Assembly: GCA_017473165.1 (NCBI GenBank)
Contig: JAFUNA010000014.1
Coordinates: forward strand, 62,001-126,000
Source of the DNA: Clostridia bacterium
GTDB lineage: Bacteria; Bacillota; Clostridia; Oscillospirales; Acutalibacteraceae
DNA: 64,000 bases
Direction of reading: 5' to 3'
The stretch's first letter is position 1. Every line of letters begins with the position of its first letter. Made by a program: the position numbers and the translations under genes. Of the stretch, positions 45,943 through 54,234 are shown one piece after another. Below the pieces are notes generated by a model. It was not told the origin of the DNA and made no database searches. It saw nothing but the letters and a program-made list of their open reading frames with translations.

Positions 45943-46104
45943 ATGGATACTGTTAAGAAAGTTCTCAAAGTTATCGGCATTATCGCTGCCGTTGCAGGTG
46001 TTGCCGCAGGAATCTATTTCGCAGTTAAGAAGTTCCTCGAAAAGAAGAACGCTGAAGCTGATTGCGAAGAAAACTACGTTTCATGCTCCTGCTGTGAAGC
46101 ATAA
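45943..46104 (+). CDS. Small membrane peptide with cysteine-rich tail, 53 aa
   Basis: Not recognised. The 53-aa product starts MDTVKKVLKVIGIIAAVAG, has one membrane helix (about 8-27), a Lys-rich cytoplasm-facing stretch and an acidic tail with four cysteines (CEENYVSCSCCEA). It has all signs of a true gene: a consensus promoter, GGGAGGT ribosome site and its own terminator. It looks somewhat like YtxH-type small envelope proteins by its VAGVAAGIYFAVKKFL segment. The clustered cysteines suggest metal binding or a redox role; this is inference. Confidence 0.8.
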   Translation: MDTVKKVLKVIGIIAAVAGVAAGIYFAVKKFLEKKNAEADCEENYVSCSCCEA

Positions 46105-46120
46105 TTGACGCAAAACCCGT

Positions 46121-46151
46121 TCCCCTTGCTGTTTCGGCAAGGGGATTTTTT
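46121..46151 (+). terminator. Terminator after the 53-aa peptide gene
   Basis: A perfect 9-bp stem TCCCCTTGC/GCAAGGGGA with a TGTTTCG loop, followed by TTTTTT. Confidence 0.88.
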
Positions 46152-46238
46152 CGTAATTTCTAATTTTTTATTAATTTAATCCGTATATCGTTGACAAAGA
46201 CACAAAAATCGATATTATTAATATTGTTGATTGAAAAA

Positions 46239-46604
46239 TCATTTCTCTTTCGGGCGTGCAATGAACGATGCGATTATTCCGCAAAGAATTGCAGCGGTTA
46301 TGCCCGCAGAGGATGCGGTCAGCGCTCCGGTCAGAATTCCTCTGATCCCCTGCTCCGCAATCGCTTTCTCAATTCCTTTCGCCATCGTAAATCCAAAGCC
46401 CGTAAGCGGAACGGTTGCCCCTGCTCCCGACCACTCGACAAGCGGCTCGTAAATACCGAGTGCAGTCAGGATCACGCCCGCAACAACAAACATAACAAGA
46501 ATGCGTCCGGGCGTCAGCTTGGTTGCATCAATCAGAATCTGCCCAACAAGGCAAATTCCTCCGCCTACGGCAAACGCTTTCAGCAAGTCGATAATAATTT
46601 CCAT
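46239..46604 (-). CDS. spoVAE: Stage V sporulation protein AE (SpoVAE/SpoVAEb)
   Basis: SpoVAE is part of the inner-spore-membrane channel that moves dipicolinic acid. The 121-aa membrane protein has the family pattern GGGICLVGQILIDATKLTPGRILVMFVVAGVILTALGIYEPLVEWSGAGATVPLTGFGFTMAKG, here named by its segments only. It is normally in an operon with spoVAC and spoVAD; here it is alone, with 134 bp after it and 145 bp before acpP. A forespore-type promoter lies upstream, so it appears functional. Confidence 0.94.
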   Translation of the reverse strand: MEIIIDLLKAFAVGGGICLVGQILIDATKLTPGRILVMFVVAGVILTALGIYEPLVEWSGAGATVPLTGFGFTMAKGIEKAIAEQGIRGILTGALTASSAGITAAILCGIIASFIARPKEK

Positions 46605-46628
46605 GTTCCACCGCCATCTTTTTTATGT

Positions 46629-46657
46629 TAGTATGGCAATCAATGCTTTTGATATTC
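46629..46657 (-). promoter_or_regulatory. Sigma-G-like forespore promoter of spoVAE
   Basis: On the minus strand GAATA (46657-46653), a 17-bp spacer and CATACTA (46635-46629). The Bacillus sigma-G pattern is roughly GHATR, 17-18 bp, CATNHTA. It fits the expected late forespore expression of spoVA genes. Confidence 0.7.
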
Positions 46658-46678
46658 GGAATTTGTTGAAATCTACTA

Positions 46679-46707
46679 TTGACAAAACGCCGGTTAATCA
46701 ATAATAT
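46679..46707 (+). promoter_or_regulatory. Promoter of acpP
   Basis: A perfect TTGACA (46679-46684), a 17-bp spacer and TAATAT (46702-46707), 42 bp before the start codon. It is divergent from the spoVAE promoter. Confidence 0.72.
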
Positions 46708-46749
46708 GTTATTGTAGTTAAGAAGACATAAGTAAAAGGAGAAAAAATC

Positions 46750-46977
46750 ATGGTATTAGAGAAAATCAAGAAGATCATCAGCGAACAGCTCGAAGTTGAC
46801 CAGAGCATTATTTCAGAGGGTTCAACAATCACAGGTGACCTTGGCGCAGACAGCCTTGATCTCGTTGACCTTGCAATGTCAATCGAAGACGAGTTTGACA
46901 TTGAACTTTCCGACGAAGCTCTTGAAAAAATCAAGACAGTCGGCGACCTTGCTGTTTACATCGAGGACAGAATCTAA
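46750..46977 (+). CDS. acpP: Acyl carrier protein
   Basis: A 75-aa acidic carrier protein that holds growing acyl chains on 4'-phosphopantetheine. The attachment site is Ser35 in LGADSLDLVDL. The rest is the standard four-helix ACP (MVLEKIKKIISEQL... FDIELSDEALEKIKTVGDLAVYI). It is transcribed alone; no other fatty-acid genes are near, so it may be the main ACP separated from the fab cluster or a second copy. Confidence 0.97.
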   Translation: MVLEKIKKIISEQLEVDQSIISEGSTITGDLGADSLDLVDLAMSIEDEFDIELSDEALEKIKTVGDLAVYIEDRI

Positions 46978-46983
46978 TCGGCC

Positions 46984-47018
46984 ATAAACCGCAGTTAAAA
47001 GCTGCGGTTTATTTTTTT
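46984..47018 (+). terminator. Terminator after acpP
   Basis: A perfect 11-bp stem ATAAACCGCAG/CTGCGGTTTAT followed by a T-run that touches the -35 of the nagA promoter. Confidence 0.88.
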
Positions 47019-47045
47019 GACACAGTTCTTTTATTGTGCTACAAT
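47017..47045 (+). promoter_or_regulatory. Promoter of nagA
   Basis: A perfect TTGACA (47017-47022), a 17-bp spacer and TACAAT (47040-47045), 31 bp before the start codon. Confidence 0.8.
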
Positions 47046-47076
47046 ATATTCAACATATCCTATGGAGGCTTTATAT

Positions 47077-48192
47077 ATGATTTTGAAAAACGCCCTTGTA
47101 TACGGAAAGGATTTCACTCCCGAAATCACAGACATTGAAATTGAAGGCGAATTTATCAAGTCTGTCGGCAAGACCGATAAAGAAGGTGTTGACTTTAGCG
47201 GAAAGGTTATTTTGCCCGGCTTTATTGATATTCATATTCACGGCTGCAACATGGCAGATGCAACCGACGGAAATCCGGACTCTGTTCTTGAAATGAGCAA
47301 ATGGCTTGCACAAAACGGCATCACCTCTTTCTGCCCCACAACAATGACAATTTCCGCCGATGAAATCAGAAACAGCTTTAAATATGCTGCACAGGCAATG
47401 GGCAAAGAAGAGGGTGCTTATATCCACGGAATCAACATGGAGGGTCCGTTTATCGCTCCCGAAAAGAAGGGCGCACAGGCTGAAGAACACATTCTGAATC
47501 CCGATTTCAATTTCTTCCGTGAACTCAATGACATCTGCCCCGTAAAGCTTGTTGACATCGCCCCCGAAAGAAAGGGTGCAGAGGAATTCATTAAAAATGC
47601 AAAAAATATCTGCACCGTATCGGCTGCACACACAACCGCCGATTACACCGTGGGCACAAAGGCAATTGAATGGGGCATCACCCACGCAACGCATCTTTAC
47701 AACGCCATGAACGGACTTACATCAAGGGAAGCCGGAATGGTCGGTGCAGTTCTCGACAGCAATAACGTGAACGCAGAGCTTATCTGCGACGGAATACATA
47801 TTTCTCCCGCTACGCTGCGAATCACATTCAAGGCACTCGGCGAAGACAGAACGATTGTTATAAGCGATGCTATGATGGCTGCGGGTCTTGCCGACGGAGA
47901 TTACACTCTGGGCGGTCAGAGAGTTATCAAAAAAGACGGTGCGGCACGTCTTGCAGACGGTACTCTTGCAGGCAGCAGCACAAATCTTTTTGATGAGTTC
48001 AAAAACATCCTTTCATTCGGAATTCCCGTCAGACAGGCTGTTAAATCGGTTACAATCAACCCGGCGAAAGCAATCGGAGTTGACAAAACAACAGGCTCAA
48101 TTGAAGAAGGAAAGCTTGCAGATCTTGTTATTCTTAATGATGATTTTTCAAAAATAGAAAGCGTATTTGTTAAGGGAAAAAGAGTTAAATAA
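47077..48192 (+). CDS. nagA: N-acetylglucosamine-6-phosphate deacetylase
   Basis: NagA turns GlcNAc-6-phosphate into glucosamine-6-phosphate and acetate, for amino-sugar use or wall recycling. The 371-aa amidohydrolase has the metal motif PGFIDIHIHG (His53, His55), the substrate and metal Glu in NMEGPFIAPEKKGA, THLYNAMN and the catalytic Asp in VISDAMMAAGL. The start is ATG at 47077 behind TATGGAGG; a longer reading would run through the promoter. Alone here; nagB is not in the window, but GH84 and the SIS protein at 57-59 kb fit the same substrate. Confidence 0.96.
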   Translation: MILKNALVYGKDFTPEITDIEIEGEFIKSVGKTDKEGVDFSGKVILPGFIDIHIHGCNMADATDGNPDSVLEMSKWLAQNGITSFCPTTMTISADEIRNSFKYAAQAMGKEEGAYIHGINMEGPFIAPEKKGAQAEEHILNPDFNFFRELNDICPVKLVDIAPERKGAEEFIKNAKNICTVSAAHTTADYTVGTKAIEWGITHATHLYNAMNGLTSREAGMVGAVLDSNNVNAELICDGIHISPATLRITFKALGEDRTIVISDAMMAAGLADGDYTLGGQRVIKKDGAARLADGTLAGSSTNLFDEFKNILSFGIPVRQAVKSVTINPAKAIGVDKTTGSIEEGKLADLVILNDDFSKIESVFVKGKRVK

Positions 48193-48277
48193 TCGAAAGT
48201 TGAAGGTTATCCTGCATATTATAATATATATATAAATTATATACATTAATATATACATGAATATATGCAGTAATGGC

Positions 48278-48312
48278 AAAGAGCTTTACAGCCAAAGGTT
48301 GTAAAGCTCTTT
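48278..48312 (+). terminator. Hairpin after nagA
   Basis: A perfect 13-bp stem AAAGAGCTTTACA/TGTAAAGCTCTTT. No long T-run follows, but it is the first structure after nagA and a likely transcript end. Confidence 0.6.
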
Positions 48313-48381
48313 AACTTTCGGATGTGGAAAACTCGGTGGAAAAAGTGAATAACTCGCATTATAATTCCAAAAAGAACATTA

Positions 48382-48417
48382 AACCCGTAAAGTTTTCCAC
48401 TTTACGGGTTGTTTTTA
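48382..48417 (+). terminator. Second terminator after nagA
   Basis: A perfect 11-bp stem AACCCGTAAAG/CTTTACGGGTT followed by GTTTTTATT. A backup terminator for nagA, or the end of a small untranslated transcript from the AT-rich tract. Confidence 0.7.
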
Positions 48418-48543
48418 TTCCGATTTCGAATATTTTTATGCAGAATATACGGTATATGTGTGTGAATAAATTTTGCAGGATTTGCCGATTTCGCCGTCAT
48501 ATTTTGTTCATAAAATTATACTTTTTGTTAAATCATATGAGAT

Positions 48544-48574
48544 ATTCGGCGGCTTGGGTCAAGCCGCCCTACCA
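48544..48574 (-). repeat. Dispersed palindromic repeat, copy B
   Basis: Read on the minus strand this begins GTAGGGCGGCTTGACC and continues with CAAGCCGCC then GAATA, matching the copy at 7531-7561 except for one base missing in the centre and an A/G change. Confidence 0.7.
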
Positions 48575-48762
48575 TAATATTACGGCTTTTACTTGAGGAG
48601 ATGCTACGTCATAGAGAGTGATGAGGTGGAGGTTTTTGTCATCACTTCATCCATCGCAAGCAATCCACCTGCCTTAAAAGCGATGCTCCCCCACCGTGAA
48701 ATAAAACACGATAAACTTTGCACTTAAGGAATTTGCTGTTGTTTTAAATTAAATAAAGAAAT

Positions 48763-48797
48763 TCCCCGACTTTCCGAAGAAAGCCGGGGATATTTTT
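48763..48797 (-). terminator. Terminator of the dockerin-protein gene
   Basis: A 12-bp stem with one mismatch (48763-48774 with 48779-48790), CGAA loop, T-rich on both sides. It lies 30 bp after the stop of the minus-strand gene. Confidence 0.82.
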
Positions 48798-48826
48798 ATT
48801 AAACGCTAACTTGTATAGTTTCAGTA

Positions 48827-51800
48827 TCAGAGAACGACTTCACTTGTTGAGTGTGTAAGCTGGTTAATCTCGCCTCTGAATGTGTAGTGGTTAACGATTT
48901 CTGCAACGTCACCACCATCTACAAAGCCGTCATGGTTTGCGTCAGCTGCTTCATAAACTGCGGAGCCCATGTCACTGCTGTTTGCACTTTCGATAGCCAT
49001 GTAGTACTCAAGGTAAGATGCGTCTGTACCGTCAACACGGGCGTCACCGTTAAGGTCGCCGTAAACAACTGCGAAGTATCTGAACTTTTCAGAGTTGTTA
49101 ACACGTCCGCTGTAGTAAGCGCCTGTACCCATACCACGACCTGAAGGTGTGATTGTAACGGTGTTACCAACGCTTGAGTCAAGAGTCATACCAACAAGTT
49201 CAACGAGATCCATAACAGCACCAACGCCTTCTTCAAGGCCGTAAACCTGACCAACGATACGGTTATTAACGTTGGAGGTCTGGAGAATGTTAACGATGTT
49301 GCCGTTACCTGTTGTTACTTCTGAAGGAAGAATTGTGGGAGCAGTCTTATAAACAAGGAGACCGATTGCCTGGTTGAGTGTAGCAGCCATAACGTCAACT
49401 TCGCCCTGCTGTTCAGCATCGTAGTTTTCATCAGCGCTCATTGTCTTTGCTTCTGCAAGAATCTTGATGAGGTTGTTAAGTCCTGCTTCTTCAACACCGT
49501 AGGTTTCATCATATGTGAATTCATCATCAATAATCGTATCAGCGATTGCGATGAATGCATTAAGCTGTGTCTTATCAGCTGCACCGAGGTACTCGATAAG
49601 TGCCTGGTAAGCATCAAGGATTCCGTAGAATGCCTTTGTAACCTGACCCTGCGTGAAGCCTGCGCCGAGGGTTGCAGCGGATGCTGCGTTTGTAAGTGCC
49701 TGACCGTAGTCATAAGCTCTTCTGAATCTTTCATATGAAGATGAGGTATAAACCTTTACTTCAATGGGGTTGCCGTTAGCATCAAGACCTGTACCAAGCT
49801 TTTTATTTCTCTTGTTGGTTGTGGAGTTAACGTAAGCGGATCTTGTGTGATCAAGAAGCCAGTTAAGCATTGTGGGATCAAGGCGGCGAGCTCTGTCAGC
49901 TTCTGCAAGCTCATGGGTAAAGCCGATCATGTCAATCTTGTTGTAAAGGCTTCTTCTGTTAGAATAAAGAGCCTTTGCATAAGCTTCGTAGCTCTTGTAA
50001 ACCTGTAACTGAAGGTTCTGTGCTTCTGTCTTTTCCTTAACAGCACTGGTGTTCTGATATTCGGTGTAGCTTACGGGGTTGGATGTTACACCGTCAATGA
50101 AGGTGATGTTGTTGAAGATGGGTGCATAAGCAAGATGCTTAATATAATTGTTAACCGTTCCGTCTTCAGCGGTTTCTGATACACGTGTGAAGCCGAAGCC
50201 TGCACAGTAGTTATCAATCTTTGTAAGATCTTCCGCTGTGAGATTGCTCCAGTTCTTTGAGCCGTGGAAGCTGCCGTTTTCGTCAGCTGTAATGTCGAAG
50301 CTCATGTTTCCGAGAGCAGCTCTGACAATCATTTCGGTTTCCATTACGGTAAATACGCGGTCATTATCACGGTCAGCAGCATAATCATTTGCAAGCTGAA
50401 TCTGCTCAAAGTTTGCTGCAGTCATAGCATCTTCATGATCGCCGCCCATGTAAACAGTTAAGTTTTGACCGAGCATATCGTCATAGATTGTGAACGCTGT
50501 TGCTGAAGAGATTGTTAAGGGAAGCATTGCTGTGGGCTGTGAGGGATAGCCGTCAACGGGGTTACCGTCATCAGTCTGATTGCCGTTGGCATCTGTTGTG
50601 GGAGCAACATAGTCGCCATCGGACTCATTCTTTACGCTGTAGCCGTCGCCGTTTCTGTCGTAGATGTCATTGTTGTAAAGCTGGCATTCGATTGTGTACA
50701 TGATCCATGCTTTATAAGCATCGGGAAGATCGTTTGTTGCAAATGATCTGTAGGATGATGCATATTCATCTGCATCTTCGATAGCTTTCTTTGCATTCTG
50801 ATATCTGTAGCCGTTTGTAAAGTCTTCGAATTCAAAGAATCTGTAGTCGCTATCGTATGAAACGAAGGGTGCTCTGTTGGACATTATTGAAAACTTGAAG
50901 TCTGTGTAGTTTGTAACGTCACCGGCAGCATCTGTTGTGTCGTTAGCTTTTGCGGTTGTTGTGAGATAATCTCTTTCTTTGTAGAGATGATAGGTATATG
51001 TTTCAGTCTTTTCGTCTACAAGTTCTGAAACGATGTAGCAATTGTTGAGAGTCTTACGAAGCTCGTTAGCATCTGAATAGTCTTCAAATGTTGCCCAAAC
51101 GCTGCCGTCTGAAAGCTGGAGTTCATAAACGGTACCATCTGTTGAACGAACAACCTTTGAGGTTCCGTTTGTAAGGATTTCAGCTGTGTGTTCATCAAGG
51201 TTTGAAAGATAACGTTCAGCGTTTACGTTATCGGTGAACATCTTAACATAGTTTTCAAGGTCTTCAACTTTATATGCACGCATACCTGCACTTGTGAGAA
51301 CGCTGTCAGCGGGTCTTTCATATGAGGACTGTGCGATAAGGGGAAGAGCAACTGCAAGGAGCGATGCATTGCCGTTTACACCAAGTGTTCCGCCGCTTCT
51401 GTCCATAGCATAAAGCTGGATATAATTGAGGAGATTATAAATAAGAAGTGCAAGGCTGGAATCATTTGAAGGTGAGCCGTTAACCTGGGTTGAAAGAAGC
51501 TCATCAAGTGTTGTGATGTTTGTAACGTTTCCGTTAAGAACAACGCCGCTTCTGTTCTGGGGAGCAAGAACGCCTCTGTCGTTGAATACAGCTGCGAGAA
51601 CACGGTCAATAATTCTGATTACAACTGTGACAGCGGGCTTTGCAAGCTCTGCATCGGCACTTGTGTTAACCGAAAGAAGGTTGAGAATACCCTGGAGGTC
51701 GAAATTGATGAGGTTTTCAAGGAGAACGCTGTTGATGAGCTCGAATGAGCCGTTAAGGTTGGGAAGCCATGATTCGGGAAGAAGCTTAAGGAGAGTGTTA

Positions 51801-54046
51801 TCAATAAGCTGATAGATTGCATCCCAGTTTGCTTCGGGACTGATTGTTCTGCTTTCCCAGTTGGAGTAAACCTGACCGATGAAGTTGTTAACGTCTGCTG
51901 TCCATGTTCTGGCAACAGTTGTATTAACACCCGAGGCTGTTTCTACACCGGTAAGTGCGGGGAAGTAGTTCATAAAGCCCCAGACAAGGAATTCACCTGC
52001 AAACTGTTCAAGAGTTGTGTCGGTGTGGAGTTCGTCTTTTGAGTCTCTGATGAAGAGGATTGAATTGAGCTGTGCAGCAGCATAGGAGCTGATGATATCA
52101 AGAGCTGCCTTGGGAACTCTTACCTGTACGCCGTCATAAACCTTGTCAACATAGTAGTAGAGAGGTTCGATTGCTTCGCCGTTTGCATCAGCGGGAGCAA
52201 CGCCGCCCTGTGTAAGTTCATGGTATGCGTCAAGACGAGCATAGTAGTTGTTTTCGGGAAGGATGGGAACTGTGAGAGCTGCAAGACCGTAAGCAAGAAC
52301 CGAAGGAATGTCGGTTGTCCACTCGGGGAAGTAGCAGCCATCGATGAAATCATTAAGAGCCATCTTAATGATGCAAGCAAAAACGCTGTCTGTTGAAATT
52401 ACATAGTAGGGTCTGATATAGTTGGGGTTCATGTAATTTGCAGCTTTTTCATCTGTTGTGTTAAGAGGAAGATCTGTTGCGAAATAGTTGTAGCTGTCGA
52501 TTACGGTCGCACCGTCAGCTGTAACTGACTTTGATGCGGGGTAAACAAGCTCTTCTGTTTCGTATGTGAGGTAAAGCTGATCAACAATGCCCTCTGCATC
52601 GGGGTCAGAAACGATCTGCTTATCTGCTGTGTAATAATAAACTTCGTTGAGTTCATCTGCTGTGTAAGCAAGATGCATTGAGTCAGCGAAAAGTCCGAGG
52701 CCGGGAAGAAGGTTGATTGCAAGACGTCCAACGTCGTTGAGAAGTGACATGAAAGCGTCCTGAATGTGAATGCCGTAATAGTCAATCTTGATAAGAGTTT
52801 CAAGACCGCCGCCGGGCATCAGGAACCAATCAACAAGCTTCTGAACCTTGGGAATGGGATATGTGTTTTCGAATTCAGTATAGGTGATTTCAGGAGCACC
52901 GTTCTGAACCATGAGTCCTTCAACAGCACCGAGAATTGTGTTGAACATAACGTCGGTCATGAGTGAAGGATCGCCGTAGGGGAACTGCTCTGTTACTTCT
53001 GCATCGATAAGACCGAGAAGAAGGTCAAGAAGGAGATCGCCAAGCATACCGTCAAGGAGAGCCTGGAGAACGTTGTTAACGAGCTGATAGAAGCTCATTG
53101 TGTGGGTTTCGAGAGCACCGTCGCCGTCTCTGTCTGCCTGAATTGATGAAGCATAGAGACCTGCACCGCCGGGCTGTTCACCGATTGCGGGCATGAGAGG
53201 CGTGTGGTTTTCGCCAAGAAGAGAAGCAGCACCTTCTGCAGCGGATGTGCCTGTACCTTCGATAAGTGCCCAGTTAACAAGCTTCTGAACGCCTGTGTCG
53301 ATTGTTTCGCCTGAAGGAATAGTTTCAAGAGTGTCGTCAACAAGCTTTGTGTAAAGAAGGTTCTTGATACCTACGCCGAGGTTATCGAGTGATGAACCGG
53401 GAAGGAAGCCGGTGATGAGGTCGCCGATAAGACCTTCAAGGATAGAGCCCCACTTGAATGTACCGCCTACAACAGCCCTGAAAAGATTCTTCTGGTTACA
53501 TACCCAGTTAATTAACATTTCAAAAGTTTCTTTGTCGGTAACGGTGTTGTACTGTCTCTGAAGCGAAACGTCATAACCTGTACCGTTAAGACCTTTGCTT
53601 GAGTCAAGAACGTCACCAAGCAAACCAACGCCGTCTGCGAAGCCGACAAGCCAGTTGTTATCAAGACAGTCAAGAACGCCACTGAGGGTTCTGATTACGC
53701 CGTCAACGCTTCTGAAGTCAAGAAGACCTTTGGGGTTACCTGCATCTGCAAGCTTGTCGTCAAGGTTGAGCATCATGTTACTTGTGAAAATATTAAGACC
53801 GATGTTAGCCATGTCGTTCAATTCATCACAAGTCATGGTCAGGTTGCCTTCCTTGAGCAGGTTGTCAAGAAGGTCGAGAACATAGCCGCATGACTGTTCA
53901 TAAGTGAACCAGTAGAAGCCCTTGGATTCGTTGGGCTGGCGGAAGTTATCCGATGACAGGTTGGTTGCATAACCGGGAACAACCGCAACGGAGAAAATCA
54001 TAATCGCCGCCAACAAAACCGCTAAAAGTTGTTTTGCCTTTTTCAT
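48827..54046 (-). CDS. Giant secreted protein with FIVAR-like repeats and C-terminal dockerin
   Basis: A 1739-aa secreted protein, the largest in the window; overall function not recognised. It starts MKKAKQLLAVLLAAIMIFSVAVVPGYA, a clear signal peptide. The N-terminal 400 residues are rich in short amphipathic Leu/Gly/Asp helices; no glycosidase or protease motif is seen in the middle. Near the end are FIVAR-like helical repeats (about 1430-1640; YTSSSYERFRRAYDYG). The last 77 residues (from 1663) are a type I dockerin with two calcium loops, DLNGDARVDGTD and DANHDGFVDGGD. Dockerins bind cohesins of cellulosomes or surface scaffolds. The ATG at 54046 follows GGAGGTG. It is transcribed alone. 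Confidence 0.85.
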   Translation of the reverse strand: MKKAKQLLAVLLAAIMIFSVAVVPGYATNLSSDNFRQPNESKGFYWFTYEQSCGYVLDLLDNLLKEGNLTMTCDELNDMANIGLNIFTSNMMLNLDDKLADAGNPKGLLDFRSVDGVIRTLSGVLDCLDNNWLVGFADGVGLLGDVLDSSKGLNGTGYDVSLQRQYNTVTDKETFEMLINWVCNQKNLFRAVVGGTFKWGSILEGLIGDLITGFLPGSSLDNLGVGIKNLLYTKLVDDTLETIPSGETIDTGVQKLVNWALIEGTGTSAAEGAASLLGENHTPLMPAIGEQPGGAGLYASSIQADRDGDGALETHTMSFYQLVNNVLQALLDGMLGDLLLDLLLGLIDAEVTEQFPYGDPSLMTDVMFNTILGAVEGLMVQNGAPEITYTEFENTYPIPKVQKLVDWFLMPGGGLETLIKIDYYGIHIQDAFMSLLNDVGRLAINLLPGLGLFADSMHLAYTADELNEVYYYTADKQIVSDPDAEGIVDQLYLTYETEELVYPASKSVTADGATVIDSYNYFATDLPLNTTDEKAANYMNPNYIRPYYVISTDSVFACIIKMALNDFIDGCYFPEWTTDIPSVLAYGLAALTVPILPENNYYARLDAYHELTQGGVAPADANGEAIEPLYYYVDKVYDGVQVRVPKAALDIISSYAAAQLNSILFIRDSKDELHTDTTLEQFAGEFLVWGFMNYFPALTGVETASGVNTTVARTWTADVNNFIGQVYSNWESRTISPEANWDAIYQLIDNTLLKLLPESWLPNLNGSFELINSVLLENLINFDLQGILNLLSVNTSADAELAKPAVTVVIRIIDRVLAAVFNDRGVLAPQNRSGVVLNGNVTNITTLDELLSTQVNGSPSNDSSLALLIYNLLNYIQLYAMDRSGGTLGVNGNASLLAVALPLIAQSSYERPADSVLTSAGMRAYKVEDLENYVKMFTDNVNAERYLSNLDEHTAEILTNGTSKVVRSTDGTVYELQLSDGSVWATFEDYSDANELRKTLNNCYIVSELVDEKTETYTYHLYKERDYLTTTAKANDTTDAAGDVTNYTDFKFSIMSNRAPFVSYDSDYRFFEFEDFTNGYRYQNAKKAIEDADEYASSYRSFATNDLPDAYKAWIMYTIECQLYNNDIYDRNGDGYSVKNESDGDYVAPTTDANGNQTDDGNPVDGYPSQPTAMLPLTISSATAFTIYDDMLGQNLTVYMGGDHEDAMTAANFEQIQLANDYAADRDNDRVFTVMETEMIVRAALGNMSFDITADENGSFHGSKNWSNLTAEDLTKIDNYCAGFGFTRVSETAEDGTVNNYIKHLAYAPIFNNITFIDGVTSNPVSYTEYQNTSAVKEKTEAQNLQLQVYKSYEAYAKALYSNRRSLYNKIDMIGFTHELAEADRARRLDPTMLNWLLDHTRSAYVNSTTNKRNKKLGTGLDANGNPIEVKVYTSSSYERFRRAYDYGQALTNAASAATLGAGFTQGQVTKAFYGILDAYQALIEYLGAADKTQLNAFIAIADTIIDDEFTYDETYGVEEAGLNNLIKILAEAKTMSADENYDAEQQGEVDVMAATLNQAIGLLVYKTAPTILPSEVTTGNGNIVNILQTSNVNNRIVGQVYGLEEGVGAVMDLVELVGMTLDSSVGNTVTITPSGRGMGTGAYYSGRVNNSEKFRYFAVVYGDLNGDARVDGTDASYLEYYMAIESANSSDMGSAVYEAADANHDGFVDGGDVAEIVNHYTFRGEINQLTHSTSEVVL

Positions 54047-54234
54047 ATTTGCACCTCCAAAAAAATTGAACGCATTTCTGCGCCGAGACCCTTGCAAGAG
54101 GTCTCTTTGGTCGGACAGTTATCCTCTGCCCTACTTTACGTTAATTACTTTATAAAGGAGTTGTTGTGAATTCCGTGTGAATTATTAAACAATTTGTAAA
54201 GAAATTATGAACAAATTATTAACAAGTTCAAAAA
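54047..54234 (-). promoter_or_regulatory. Long leader region of the dockerin-protein gene
   Basis: The 188-bp upstream gap is AT-rich, with a near-palindrome GAGACCCTTGCAAGAGGTCTC read as two 10-base halves about 54086-54106, close to the ribosome site. Several TTG-type -35 candidates exist but none has a clear -10 partner at 17 bp. Confidence 0.4.

Larger units (their letters stand above)
48193..48826. other. 634-bp intergenic region with stacked hairpins
   Basis: No supportable gene. From left to right: a 55-bp AT-only-like tract of TATA steps (about 48215-48270), a 13-bp stem (48278-48312), an 11-bp stem with T-run (48382-48415), the dispersed palindrome copy B (48544-48574), an AGTGATGA/TCATCACT stem (48617-48646) beside GGTGGA/TCCACC, and the terminator of the dockerin gene (48763-48797). 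The part from 48540 to 48700 looks like debris of repeated intergenic elements. Confidence 0.7.

Noticed and set aside
47071..47694. A 207-codon open frame on the minus strand
   Set aside because: Antisense to nagA, no ribosome site or family features.
48324..48596. A 90-codon open frame on the plus strand
   Set aside because: It runs through a terminator hairpin and the dispersed palindromic repeat, has no ribosome site and an amino-acid make-up unlike a real protein.
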